DNA from: Pedobacter frigidisoli
GTDB lineage: Bacteria > Bacteroidota > Bacteroidia > Sphingobacteriales > Sphingobacteriaceae
Reading direction: 5' to 3'
Length of the DNA: 64,000 nucleotides
Assembly: GCF_004331675.1 (NCBI RefSeq)
Contig: NZ_SJSN01000010.1
Location: 124,001-188,000 of the forward strand
The translations under genes were made by a program, and so were the position numbers. The notes under the pieces were generated by a model. The model was not told where the DNA came from. It ran no database searches and saw only the letters and a program-made list of their open reading frames with translations. Below, piece by piece: positions 37,088-45,221 of this stretch; the first letter of the stretch is position 1; every line of letters begins with the position of its first letter.

Positions 37088-37675
37088 ATGCACCAAGACG
37101 AAACCGAAAGCAAAAAGAATAATATTGATCCCCACAATTGGGTAGGTGCGCACGCGGATTACCTGTATAACTTTGCGATTACCCGCTTAAATGACTCCGA
37201 ACTTGCCAGGGATATTGTTCAAGAGACGTTTCTGGGTGCTCTTGAGAAAGTCAGTAGTTTCCATGGTCGCAGCACTGAACGGACCTGGCTTACTGCCATA
37301 TTAAAGTACAAGATCATTGACGTATATCGCAAACGGTCATCAGGAGCGGAAACGATCCAGTTACTTCCGGATGAGGGTACAGAGGATGGCTTTTTTAACA
37401 CAAACGATGGGCATTGGAAAGAAGCGCAGCAACCCAGGCCATTTGGATTGGACGATCATGACCCCTTGATCAGTAAGGAGTTTAATCAAATCCTGCAAAG
37501 ATGCATGGCTAAACTGCCGGCGTTATGGTTTTCTGTTTTCTCAATGAAACACATTGATGATATGGAAACGGACATTATCTGCTCTGAATTAAACGTGACG
37601 GCATCAAATTGCTGGGTAATAATACATCGGGCGAAAGTGAACTTAAGAGCTTGCTTACAAAAAAATTGGATATGA
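37088..37675 (+). CDS. ECF sigma factor
   Basis: This is a 195-residue sigma factor. Region 2 runs ADYLYNFAITRLNDSEL, ARDIVQETFLGAL, then FHGRSTERTWLTAILKYKIID. Region 4 includes CSELNVTASNCWVIIHRAKVNL. The linker is longer than usual and acidic (DEGTEDGFF), as in the TIGR02943-type group. The next gene encodes a zinc-type anti-sigma. The predicted recognition motif is found at six loci within 12 kb, including its own promoter. Confidence 0.88.
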   Translation: MHQDETESKKNNIDPHNWVGAHADYLYNFAITRLNDSELARDIVQETFLGALEKVSSFHGRSTERTWLTAILKYKIIDVYRKRSSGAETIQLLPDEGTEDGFFNTNDGHWKEAQQPRPFGLDDHDPLISKEFNQILQRCMAKLPALWFSVFSMKHIDDMETDIICSELNVTASNCWVIIHRAKVNLRACLQKNWI

Positions 37676-37686
37676 ATTGAAAAGTA

Positions 37687-37977
37687 ATGATGGAAATGGA
37701 AGAAAACGAAATAACAAAAATTGCTTATAACTGTAGAAAGGCTACTTTTCTAATTGAAAAAAAGCAGATCAGTACAATAACCTTGCGCGAAAAACTGGAA
37801 CTAAAAATTCACCTGGCCGGCTGTTCGGTATGCATGCTCTACGAAAAGCAAAGCCGCCTTATTAATAACATGGTAAAAGATCTATTCTCCTCCCCTGATT
37901 CGCGGGAGATTAGACTGGATGAAAGTTTTAAAAAAGAATTGCAGGCACAGATCGAAAAAAAATTGAACAATAACTAG
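37687..37977 (+). CDS. Putative soluble zinc-type anti-sigma factor
   Basis: This is a 96-residue protein starting 11 bp after the sigma stop. It has the HLAGCSVC motif (His42, Cys46, Cys49), which is the H-x3-C-x2-C zinc-binding anti-sigma signature, plus Cys16 nearer the N-terminus. It has no membrane helix, so sensing is probably cytoplasmic and redox or metal based, as in RsrA/ChrR-type proteins. Its control of the adjacent sigma factor is inference from position and motif. Confidence 0.75.
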   Translation: MMEMEENEITKIAYNCRKATFLIEKKQISTITLREKLELKIHLAGCSVCMLYEKQSRLINNMVKDLFSSPDSREIRLDESFKKELQAQIEKKLNNN

Positions 37978-38080
37978 AAGCTATTGCAAAACTTTACGAT
38001 CATTGATTTACAGCTAGTGTGCTAATTCCAGTTTAGTTGCTTCACTTATCGAGAAAGTATTGACAAAAAATTTATTTTTT

Positions 38081-38108
38081 GTAAGGATAGTCTGGTTCAT
38101 TCGTCTAA
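38081..38108 (+). promoter_or_regulatory. Predicted ECF promoter of the Met/Lys peptide gene
   Basis: GTAAGGA (38081-38087), 14 bases, CGTCTAA (38102-38108). The ATG is 33 bp downstream. The spacer length is identical to that of the sigma-gene promoter. Confidence 0.65.
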
Positions 38109-38140
38109 TATGAAAAATAAAACTTATTAAAAACTTAATT

Positions 38141-38410
38141 ATGAAAACTCAAAATTTCGTATCAGCATCTCGAAAAGTAATTGCAGCTTTTGCAATTGTA
38201 GCCTTGTTTACATTTTCTGCAAGTGCACAAACTGACACTTCAAAAATGAAGAGCAAACCTTCGCAATCAAAAATGGCACATGGCAAAATGGGCAAAGATA
38301 AGATGGCCAAAGGTAAAATGAATAATAGTAAAATGTCAGGAAAGATGGATCCTGGTAAAAAGGGAAAGATGTCAGACACTAAAATGAAAAAAGACACCAC
38401 TAAAATGTAA
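38141..38410 (+). CDS. Secreted Met/Lys-repeat peptide, methionine-sponge candidate
   Basis: This is an 89-residue protein. Residues 1-30 are a signal peptide ending SASAQ. The 59-residue mature part has ten methionines, every one preceded by lysine, in loose repeats such as GKMGKDKMAKGKM. No cysteine is present. It resembles the MXKDX-type pentapeptide proteins and, in composition, the methionine-rich peptide MrpX of Azospira that scavenges reactive chlorine. Predicted to be exported to the periplasm or surface. A terminator follows directly. Confidence 0.8.
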   Translation: MKTQNFVSASRKVIAAFAIVALFTFSASAQTDTSKMKSKPSQSKMAHGKMGKDKMAKGKMNNSKMSGKMDPGKKGKMSDTKMKKDTTKM

Positions 38411-38428
38411 TCAACAGCGTTTGGTTTT

Positions 38429-38455
38429 TAAAGGGGGGCGCTAAGCCCCTTTTTG
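38429..38455 (+). terminator. Intrinsic terminator after the Met/Lys peptide gene
   Basis: AAAGGGG and CCCCTTT form a stem around GGCGCTAAG, followed by TTTTG. It starts 19 bp after the stop codon. Confidence 0.75.
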
Positions 38456-38602
38456 TTTATATTTAAAAAATTCGATCAATCAAAATGTATTAGGAGATAG
38501 AATTGAACATCTCATGAATTATTTGCCTCTTTGACACCTGGCATGATTTGAAAACTGATATTGCATGAATATATGCAAAGGCTGATGATGACTTAAAAGG
38601 AA

Positions 38603-39061
38603 ATGGATATAACGCACCTTATTGACAAGGATTTTCACACAGTTTCAGTTTTAGAAGACACACGAGATGCTAAAAAATGGTTTCTAGTGCATCAATACAT
38701 GGCTGTTATTGACGAGAATTCAATCATAATTGGAATTATTACGCAAAATGACCTGCTAAAAAACCCTGAGAGTAGACAACTACTTGATGTAAATTTTTTT
38801 AAGCCTATCGTTGAGCTCACACAAACTTTGTCTGAAGTATTTGCTCTTATGAAACAGTCGCAATCGGACTTTCTACCAGTCAATCATAACGATAAGTTCA
38901 TTGGAATTATAACTCTTTTGAATTTAACCCAAGGATTCGAGCTTGCAATAAAGAATAACCATCAAAATTATCAAAAAGTGATTCATGATCTAAGAAATCC
39001 CATTGACAATATGCAGGGACTTGTAAGCGTGTTAGATCTTTCATCAACAGATGATTATTAA
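38603..39061 (+). CDS. CBS-domain protein ending in a truncated HisKA segment
   Basis: This is a 152-residue protein with a pair of CBS-like motifs (VIDENSIIIGIITQNDLL and VNHNDKFIGIITLLNL). The C-terminus, VIHDLRNPIDNMQGLVSVLDL, is the H-box helix of a histidine kinase (HDLRNP), but the protein stops a few residues later with no ATP-binding domain. It looks like the 5' part of a sensor kinase cut off by a deletion whose right side is the haem-binding remnant at 39051. Confidence 0.65.
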   Translation: MDITHLIDKDFHTVSVLEDTRDAKKWFLVHQYMAVIDENSIIIGIITQNDLLKNPESRQLLDVNFFKPIVELTQTLSEVFALMKQSQSDFLPVNHNDKFIGIITLLNLTQGFELAIKNNHQNYQKVIHDLRNPIDNMQGLVSVLDLSSTDDY

Positions 39062-39188
39062 AATAAAAACATTCTTATTCAGATGTGTAATCAATCCTGC
39101 AGACAAGCTTTCTCTAGGTGAGCAGAAAATAATTACAGATTGGGCCAGCGCAGTACTGGATAGTCTGGAAAAAACAGATAACAAATGA
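39051..39188 (+). pseudogene. 3' remnant of a haem-binding domain gene
   Basis: A 45-residue frame ends NPADKLSLGEQKIITDWASAV. This matches the C-terminal helix pattern of haem-binding-domain proteins (x-A-K-L-S-x-x-E-x-x-x-I-x-x-W-A) that commonly precede copper genes in Bacteroidetes. The haem-ligand N-terminal part is missing. The frame overlaps the CBS/HisKA gene and its stop (TGA) overlaps the ATG of the next gene. Confidence 0.6.
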
Positions 39189-41912
39189 AAAAGATAATAT
39201 TATTTATTTTGGCAGTCTGCACTTTGCAGATGGCCAATGCCCAACATGACCAGCATGGAACAGCATCTACCGCTGTTAAAAGTGAAGAGATCTATACCTG
39301 CCCCATGCATCCGGAAATACAACAGGGGAAACCGGGTAAATGCCCAAAATGCGGAATGCCGCTGGTAAAGAAAAAAAACCTGCCACCGTTAAAAAAACGC
39401 CCCCTAAAAAGTCTTCGACTTCAAAAAAACCAGTTCCTCCTACTAAGCAGGCAACTGATAAGATGGAAATGGACAACAGCAAGGCTGTCGATAATAAATC
39501 GACCGATGTGAAAAGTACAACCTATACCTGCCCGATGCACCCAGAGATCCGTCAGGATGCTCCGGGCAAATGTCCAAAATGCGGCATGAAGCTCATTCCA
39601 GAAAAACCTAAGACCGAGAAAAACGACCATGATGGAATGGATATGGGCAAGGGTACACAAAAAGTGGGTATGGAAGGGATGGATATGGGAGATACTGATG
39701 CGACAATGGCAAATATCAAAAAAGCAAAGATTAACCTTGGCCCGATCAGAACAATTACAAATAATGCTAAACCAAGAACCGTTAGGTATGACCTTACATT
39801 GCGGATACAACGGTAACATTTGGAAAGAAACCCAAACGTGCGATTGCAGTTAATGGACAGATACCAATGCCGACCTTGACCTTTACAGAAGGGGATACTG
39901 CTGAGATCTATGTACACAATAATTTGGACGAAGAAACCTCATTGCACTGGCATGGCCTTTTTCTTCCCAACAAGGAAGACGGTGTTCCATTTTTAACCCA
40001 AATGCCAATTAAACCGCATTCTACTTATGTATATAGGTTTCCAATCTTTCAACATGGCACCCACTGGTACCATAGCCATAGCAAGCTTCAGGAACAGATC
40101 GGAATGTATGGTTCATTTATAATGAACAAGCGTAATAAAGAATGGGATATTCCAACATTGCCAATTGTAATAAGCGAATGGACAGATATGAAGCCAGAAG
40201 AAGTCCATCGCAGTCTAAAGAATGCAACCGACTGGTTTGCCATCCAAAAAGGTGCTACACAAAGTTATGCCGAGGCTATCCGATCTGGAGAGTTTAAGAC
40301 CAAGGTTAACAACGAATGGAAACGGATGAATGCGATGGATGTGAGCGACGTCTACTATGATGCTTTTTTGATCAATGGAAAGAACCAGAACCTTCAATCC
40401 CAATTCAAGGCTGGAGATAAGGTGAGGTTGCGCATAGCGAATGGCGGAGCATCCGATTATTTTTGGCTTACCTATTCGGGCGGAAAGATTACGGTGGTAG
40501 CTACCGACGGAAATGATGTAGAACCTGTAGAAGTTGACAGGCTGATCATTGCCGTGTCAGAAACCTATGATGTAGTAGTGACCATTCCAGAAAACAAAAG
40601 TTATGAATTTTTGGTGACTCCGGAAGACAGGACAAAATCTGCATCCCTCTGGCTGGGCAAGGGCGAAAAAGTTCCCGCTAAGCCACTTCCGAAACTCAAG
40701 TATTTCGCAGGGATGAAAATGATGAACGACATGATGGACATGCAGGGCAACATGATCGAGATGGATGGCATGAAGATGCAGAACCAGATCATGGATATGA
40801 ATACGGTGATGTATCCTGAAATTACTGGTGAGGAAACCCCTAAAAAAGGCTCAAAAGCCGTAGACAAAAGCATGGCGGAAATGGGGGCTACCAGCTCGGA
40901 TATTGTTACACTTAACTACGATATGTTGAGAGATCCGAAAAAAACCACTTTACCAAAAGGACCTTGGAAAGAAATTAAGTTTGAGCTCACTGGGAACATG
41001 AACAGGTATGTTTGGAGCCTTGATAATAAAACAGTCTCCGAAACTGATAAGATACTGATCAAAAAGGGTGAAAACGTTAGGATTATTCTCTACAATAATA
41101 GCCTGATGCGACACCCGATGCACTTGCATGGCCATGACTTTAGGGTAGTGAATGCACAGGGAGATCATGCCGTTATGAAGAATGTTCTTGATATCATGCC
41201 TATGGAAAGGGATACCATCGAATTTGCGGCGACAGAACCAGGGGGGGATTGGTTTTTCCACTGCCATATCCTTTACCACATGACGAGTGGAATGGGCAGG
41301 GTTTTTAGTTATGAAAATTCACCTGCGAACCCAGAAATCCCAAATCCAAGACTTGCACAGCGCAAATTGTTCAGCGACGATAGGGAATTCCATTTGATGG
41401 GAAACATTGGATTAGAAAGCAACGGTAGCGATGGGGAAGTGATGTTGGCGAATACGCAATATCGTTTCTCGACTGAATTCAGGTTGGGACTAAAGTCGGA
41501 ACATGGAAATGAGGTAGAAGCTTACTTCGGTCGCTATATTGGAAAAATGCAGTGTTTTATGCCTTTCATTGGATTTGATTATCACTACAACAGTATGGGC
41601 AATATGGCTGGGAAAAATATGTTTGGGCAGCTCAGCAATCAGATGAACAGAAAGGCGGCTGTGATCGGTGCGCAATACATTCTTCCAATGTTGGTTACTG
41701 CCGAAGCCCGATTGGACAGTAAGGGTAAGTTTCGTTTTCAATTGATGCGTGAAGATATGCCATTGAGCAAAAGATTAAGGCTAAATATTATGGGAAACAC
41801 GGATAAGGAATACATGGCTGGACTTAGATACATTGTAACTAAATACTTTTCATTTTCTACCCATTATGATAGCGATATGGGTTATGGAGGAGGAATCACA
41901 TTGACGTACTAA
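39185..41912 (+). pseudogene. CopA-like multicopper oxidase with heavy-metal-binding domains, two frameshifts
   Basis: Three reading frames compose one gene. The first (39185 on) encodes a signal peptide (to ANAQ) and a heavy-metal-binding domain (YTCPMHPEI, GKCPKCGMPL). The second encodes a second such domain (YTCPMHPEIRQ, GKCPKCGMKL). The third (from about 39795 to 41912) encodes the oxidase, with copper motifs LHWHGLF, GTHWYHSHS, HPMHLHGHDF and FHCHILYHMTSGM, then a C-terminal outer-membrane-like domain. One A is missing in an A8 run at 39371-39378 and one T near 39795. Correcting both restores a single protein of about 900 residues. Either real decay or base-calling error. Confidence 0.8.
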
Positions 41913-42044
41913 TTTATTTTAGGGGAGTAAGAAATGGCCTTTTTCCAATATATAATTTAGTGATACACATCATTTTAGTAGTTGATGAGGGTCAATAGGT
42001 CAGATTGTATCTAAGCGTACATTCGTAGGTAAATTATAGAAATC

Positions 42045-42233
42045 ATGAAAAAAACTCGTTTTTTATTCTCCTTAATGTTAATGGCATTAACGGTTTTTAC
42101 AGGCAATGTCTTCGGTCAGTCCAAAACAGAAAAAGTGCAAGTTGAAAAAATATCCATCAATAAGAAAGGCGAAATCCACGACCACGGCTGGAACAAACTT
42201 GGCTACATTACCAAGGACATCTCGTTTCGATAG
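42045..42233 (+). pseudogene. Small exported protein, C-terminus disrupted
   Basis: The 62-residue product has a signal peptide (ALTVFTGNVFG) and then KVQVEKISINKKGEIHDHGWNKLGYI, resembling small Bacteroidetes exported proteins near metal-resistance genes that continue with further K-L-G repeats. Here TAG interrupts it, yet the same frame continues downstream (EKSGTKVYD) to 42327. I read it as a truncated or decayed copy, but it may be a functional short protein. Confidence 0.5.
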
Positions 42234-42708
42234 GAGAAATCGGGCACCAAGGTATATGACTTTTTTAGACACCAGCATAAAAATCATCCCGGTCTTCTTG
42301 TCCAAATAAAAAATTCACCTGCGTAATCCAGCAATCTTTGTCGAAGTTAAAATCTAAAGCCTTATTCTAATTATGATTTGGTGATTTATCTTATGGATGT
42401 TTGTTTAAATTGGCTCTGTTATGAGATGTTTGGTTGTGCAAATAAATTTGACTACATAGGACTGTGATTCGTTTAATTGATGTTTACCTTCTGGTTTTTT
42501 CTTGATTATAAATATGCTTCTACTAATCAGAAAAATGTATGTAAGGTTTTACTTAGCATTAAAATAATTTAAAGTATCAGCTTGTTGCGATCTGTATGCC
42601 AGAAACCTGGGTCGTGCTCCACCCACGAATGCAGAATGTAACTGCCTTTTCTCTGACTTAAACTAGAGTATCACCAATGAACAAACAATCTAATAAGAAT
42701 TGTTCTTT
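42234..42708. other. Intergenic region, no gene seen
   Basis: About 475 bp of AT-rich DNA between the small exported protein and the convergent sensor kinase stop. The first 94 bp are open in the frame of the preceding remnant. Beyond that I see no coding, repeat or RNA signature. Confidence 0.45.
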
Positions 42709-43791
42709 TCAAGATACGGTTGGCGCCTTAATATTAATCCAGACAAAAAAGTGGTCAACATCGGCTTGGCCGTATTTCATATCACATCTGTCTGGATAAT
42801 TTAGTAATAGCCTGGTCCTAATATTCTCCATTCCCTTATTAAATCCTTGTGGCTGGTTGCCTTTCATAATGCGATTATAAGTAGAGATCCTAAGTGATTG
42901 TTTATCTACCGCTATATCTATCTTGGCAGGATCGTCCTTGATATGGATGTCCCCATGCTTGAACAAGTTCTCCACTAGAGTGAGCAGCACCAACGGAATG
43001 AGCCTGGATTCCCCAGCGCCATTCTGGTAGGTAAACTGAACAAAGGCCCTTTCCTTAAATCTTAACTGATAAAGCCTGATCAAAGACTCTACTTGCGTAA
43101 TTTCCAGTGACATCTGCGGTTCTTGATCATTCTGATCCGAATTGACCGCAAATCGAATGAGCTCGGATAGATCAATGACAGCCTGAGCCGCTCGTGCGTC
43201 TGTTCGAAGCACGCTATCATGAATGAACCCAAGTATATTAAAGATGAAATGGGGATTGATCTGCGCCTTAAGATAAGCGTTTGTTGCTTCGTGCAGGGCA
43301 ACCTCCAGTTCCTTGTTCCGCAGTGATCCCTCATGTTCTTTCTCCTTAGATTGCTCCTTTTCCAGTCGCTCTCTCTTATAGCGGATAAACATGAAAAGAA
43401 AAAAGGATAATCCGATAAACTGCAAAACCCGCCATAATGTTTGCAGAAAATATGGAAGATCAACAAAACCGAAGAGCTGACCAGCTTGAGGTCCAATAAG
43501 CACCGCGTCTACCAAGACCTTTAATGAGATGAACAAAACGATTTCCATAATCAGGTAGCTACTGAGTATAGCTACATGCAACCGCGATCTATCGTAACCG
43601 CTCTTTAGCACTATGAAAGTATTGAGATAAAATAAGATAATGTTTAGGGAATAATGAAATAAATAGGCTTCGGGTTTGCCAAACCTCCCGGATGCAAATC
43701 CGATTAGTAAAACCTCACAAAAAATGTAAAGCGACCATCCGATCAGGTGAATCTTATTGGCAATGGCCCAGTTTTGAATTTTTTTAGTCAT
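42709..43791 (-). CDS. LytS-type sensor histidine kinase
   Basis: This is a 360-residue protein with four or more membrane helices in residues 10-150, a coiled-coil linker (YKRERLEKEQSKEKEHEGS), and the His_kinase domain (PF06580). The phosphorylated-His motif is AQINPHFIFNILGFIHDS. The ATP domain (LVLLTLVENLFKHG, then GMENIRTRL) follows. It is partnered with the LytTR response regulator on the same strand, 253 bp upstream; a small peptide gene lies between them on the opposite strand. Confidence 0.88.
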   Translation of the reverse strand: MTKKIQNWAIANKIHLIGWSLYIFCEVLLIGFASGRFGKPEAYLFHYSLNIILFYLNTFIVLKSGYDRSRLHVAILSSYLIMEIVLFISLKVLVDAVLIGPQAGQLFGFVDLPYFLQTLWRVLQFIGLSFFLFMFIRYKRERLEKEQSKEKEHEGSLRNKELEVALHEATNAYLKAQINPHFIFNILGFIHDSVLRTDARAAQAVIDLSELIRFAVNSDQNDQEPQMSLEITQVESLIRLYQLRFKERAFVQFTYQNGAGESRLIPLVLLTLVENLFKHGDIHIKDDPAKIDIAVDKQSLRISTYNRIMKGNQPQGFNKGMENIRTRLLLNYPDRCDMKYGQADVDHFFVWINIKAPTVS

Positions 43792-43807
43792 CTCAGGATA
43801 TGCTTTA

Positions 43808-43834
43808 GTGTACGCTCAGGTGGTTCTGGTGTAC
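43808..43834. promoter_or_regulatory. Paired GTGTAC direct repeat between kinase and regulator genes
   Basis: GTGTAC at 43808-43813 and 43829-43834 are 21 bp apart start to start, two helical turns. LytTR regulators bind paired direct repeats with about this spacing, so this could be the target of the adjacent regulator, controlling the kinase gene or the peptide gene. The motif itself is not a clear LytTR consensus. Confidence 0.35.
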
Positions 43835-43884
43835 TATTTTTTTTTGTCAGTACGATGGTGATAGTTTTCATAAAAAAAAGGAAT

Positions 43885-44025
43885 ATGAAACAGAAACCAT
43901 CAAAGCTGATTAAGAGAACAGTGTTCGTTTTCAGGCCAAATCAAAGCTCGCGTGGAGCTTCCACCGATCCGACCGCAACCAGTGTGACCATTATTGCCAC
44001 CGAGACGATTCGGACGACAAAGTAG
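43885..44025 (+). CDS. Thr-rich 46-residue peptide, possible RiPP precursor
   Basis: This 46-residue frame opens MKQKPSKLIKRTVFVF and ends in a Ser/Thr-rich part (STDPTATSVTIIATETIR-TTK) with no cysteine. A purine-rich AAAAGGA block lies about 3 bp upstream of the ATG. The L-x-K-R-T-V-x-V-F leader and Thr-rich tail resemble short Bacteroidetes peptides annotated as lanthipeptide-like precursors, but there is no modifying enzyme in the window. It is antisense to nothing and lies between a two-component pair, suggesting a regulated or sensed peptide. Function is inference. Confidence 0.45.
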   Translation: MKQKPSKLIKRTVFVFRPNQSSRGASTDPTATSVTIIATETIRTTK

Positions 44026-44044
44026 CAATTACCACTGATCAAGA

Positions 44045-44773
44045 CTACCGGCCGGATCTTATCAGATTTTTTTCAGCGTACTTCATCACTGCTTCCTTAT
44101 ATTCGTTACCAATTGGGATGATATTATTGTCTGAAATCTTAATACTATTGCCTAGCACATGTTGGATCTTGTCCAAATTGATGATATAGCTTCTATGGAC
44201 CCTCATTAATTTGGTGTTAGCCAGCTCCCGCTCTGCATTGCCCATCGTATTTTTCATATCATGCGTAATGCCTCCACTGACATTTAGTCTTACATAGTTT
44301 TTTAGCGCCTGGATAAATAGTATGTCTTCGATGTACAGTTTAAGTATTCTGTTTTTTTCCGCCAACCGAATAAATAAGATATCCTTTTCCTGATAAATTG
44401 ATTTGGAAAGCCTCTTTTCAATTAGACGGCGAATTGAATTAATGAATTTTACGCTGCCAATAGGCTTAACAAGGTAATCATCTGCATGGATTCCAAATGC
44501 ATCGATCGCATACTGTGAATGGGCGGTTGTGAACACGATTAGATTGGTGTAATCCCGAAGCATACTTGCAAGCTCTATACCTGAAAGGCCTGGCATATCT
44601 ATGTCAATGAAAAGGATATCGATCCTGTCGGATAGCTTTATCTCAGCAAGTGCCTGTATCGGATCGGTAAAGCTTTTAACAAGTTTTAATCCTGGGATTT
44701 GTTTGATATGCTCTGTTAGTGTGGCAATAGCATAGTCCTCATCATCAATGATGGCGCATTTGTAGTTTTCCAT
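44045..44773 (-). CDS. LytTR-family response regulator
   Basis: This is a 242-residue regulator with an N-terminal receiver domain (IIDDEDYAIATL; phospho-acceptor Asp57 in LFIDIDMPG; Lys in YLVKPIG) and a C-terminal LytTR DNA-binding domain (ILFIQALKNYVRLNV, MRVHRSYIINLDKI). It pairs with the LytS-type kinase downstream on the same strand. Confidence 0.9.
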   Translation of the reverse strand: MENYKCAIIDDEDYAIATLTEHIKQIPGLKLVKSFTDPIQALAEIKLSDRIDILFIDIDMPGLSGIELASMLRDYTNLIVFTTAHSQYAIDAFGIHADDYLVKPIGSVKFINSIRRLIEKRLSKSIYQEKDILFIRLAEKNRILKLYIEDILFIQALKNYVRLNVSGGITHDMKNTMGNAERELANTKLMRVHRSYIINLDKIQHVLGNSIKISDNNIIPIGNEYKEAVMKYAEKNLIRSGR

Positions 44774-44855
44774 AAATATAATTATTGATCAGCATTTAAT
44801 ATATCAATGATAGGTAGGTTAACCACAATAGCATGGTTTGGTTGGTACTACCGAA

Positions 44856-45221
44856 TCACTTACTTCTTTCTGTCGCTTTTATACTGATTACTTTGTCCTC
44901 AACTTTCTTGCCGACGACTCCGCGTTCATTTATTCTCGAAACTTTTTCGTAGGTAATTTCGATCATGTCGTTCTCAGGAACACTCGGAGGCATAATTTCT
45001 TTTATTGAATCTAAACTGAGAGCTTTTGCAATTAGTCTCAAATGCCGAAGGCTATATTTTTCTGGCTGTCCCAGTGCTTCGGCTTTTCCAACAAAACTTT
45101 GACTTAGTGTCATAAGTTCGCTTAGCTCCCGCTGTGATATACCTCTCTCCTCACGTAATTTCTTCACATTTAAGATCACATTGTAGTCAATTTCTGAAAT
45201 AATTACTTTAAGACTAGGCAT
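44856..45221 (-). CDS. XRE-family DNA-binding protein
   Basis: This is a 121-residue protein with an N-terminal helix-turn-helix (LREERGISQRELSELMTLSQSFV, residues about 22-45) followed by a basic tail with a predicted beta segment (EITYEKVSRIN). It is upstream of the LytTR regulator on the same strand, 82 bp away. Target unknown. Confidence 0.78.
   Translation of the reverse strand: MPSLKVIISEIDYNVILNVKKLREERGISQRELSELMTLSQSFVGKAEALGQPEKYSLRHLRLIAKALSLDSIKEIMPPSVPENDMIEITYEKVSRINERGVVGKKVEDKVISIKATERSK

Noticed and set aside
39421..39917. Long minus-strand open frames within the multicopper oxidase region.
   Set aside because: They mirror the real oxidase and metal-binding-domain frames and show Cys/His/Phe-rich composition typical of antisense reading.
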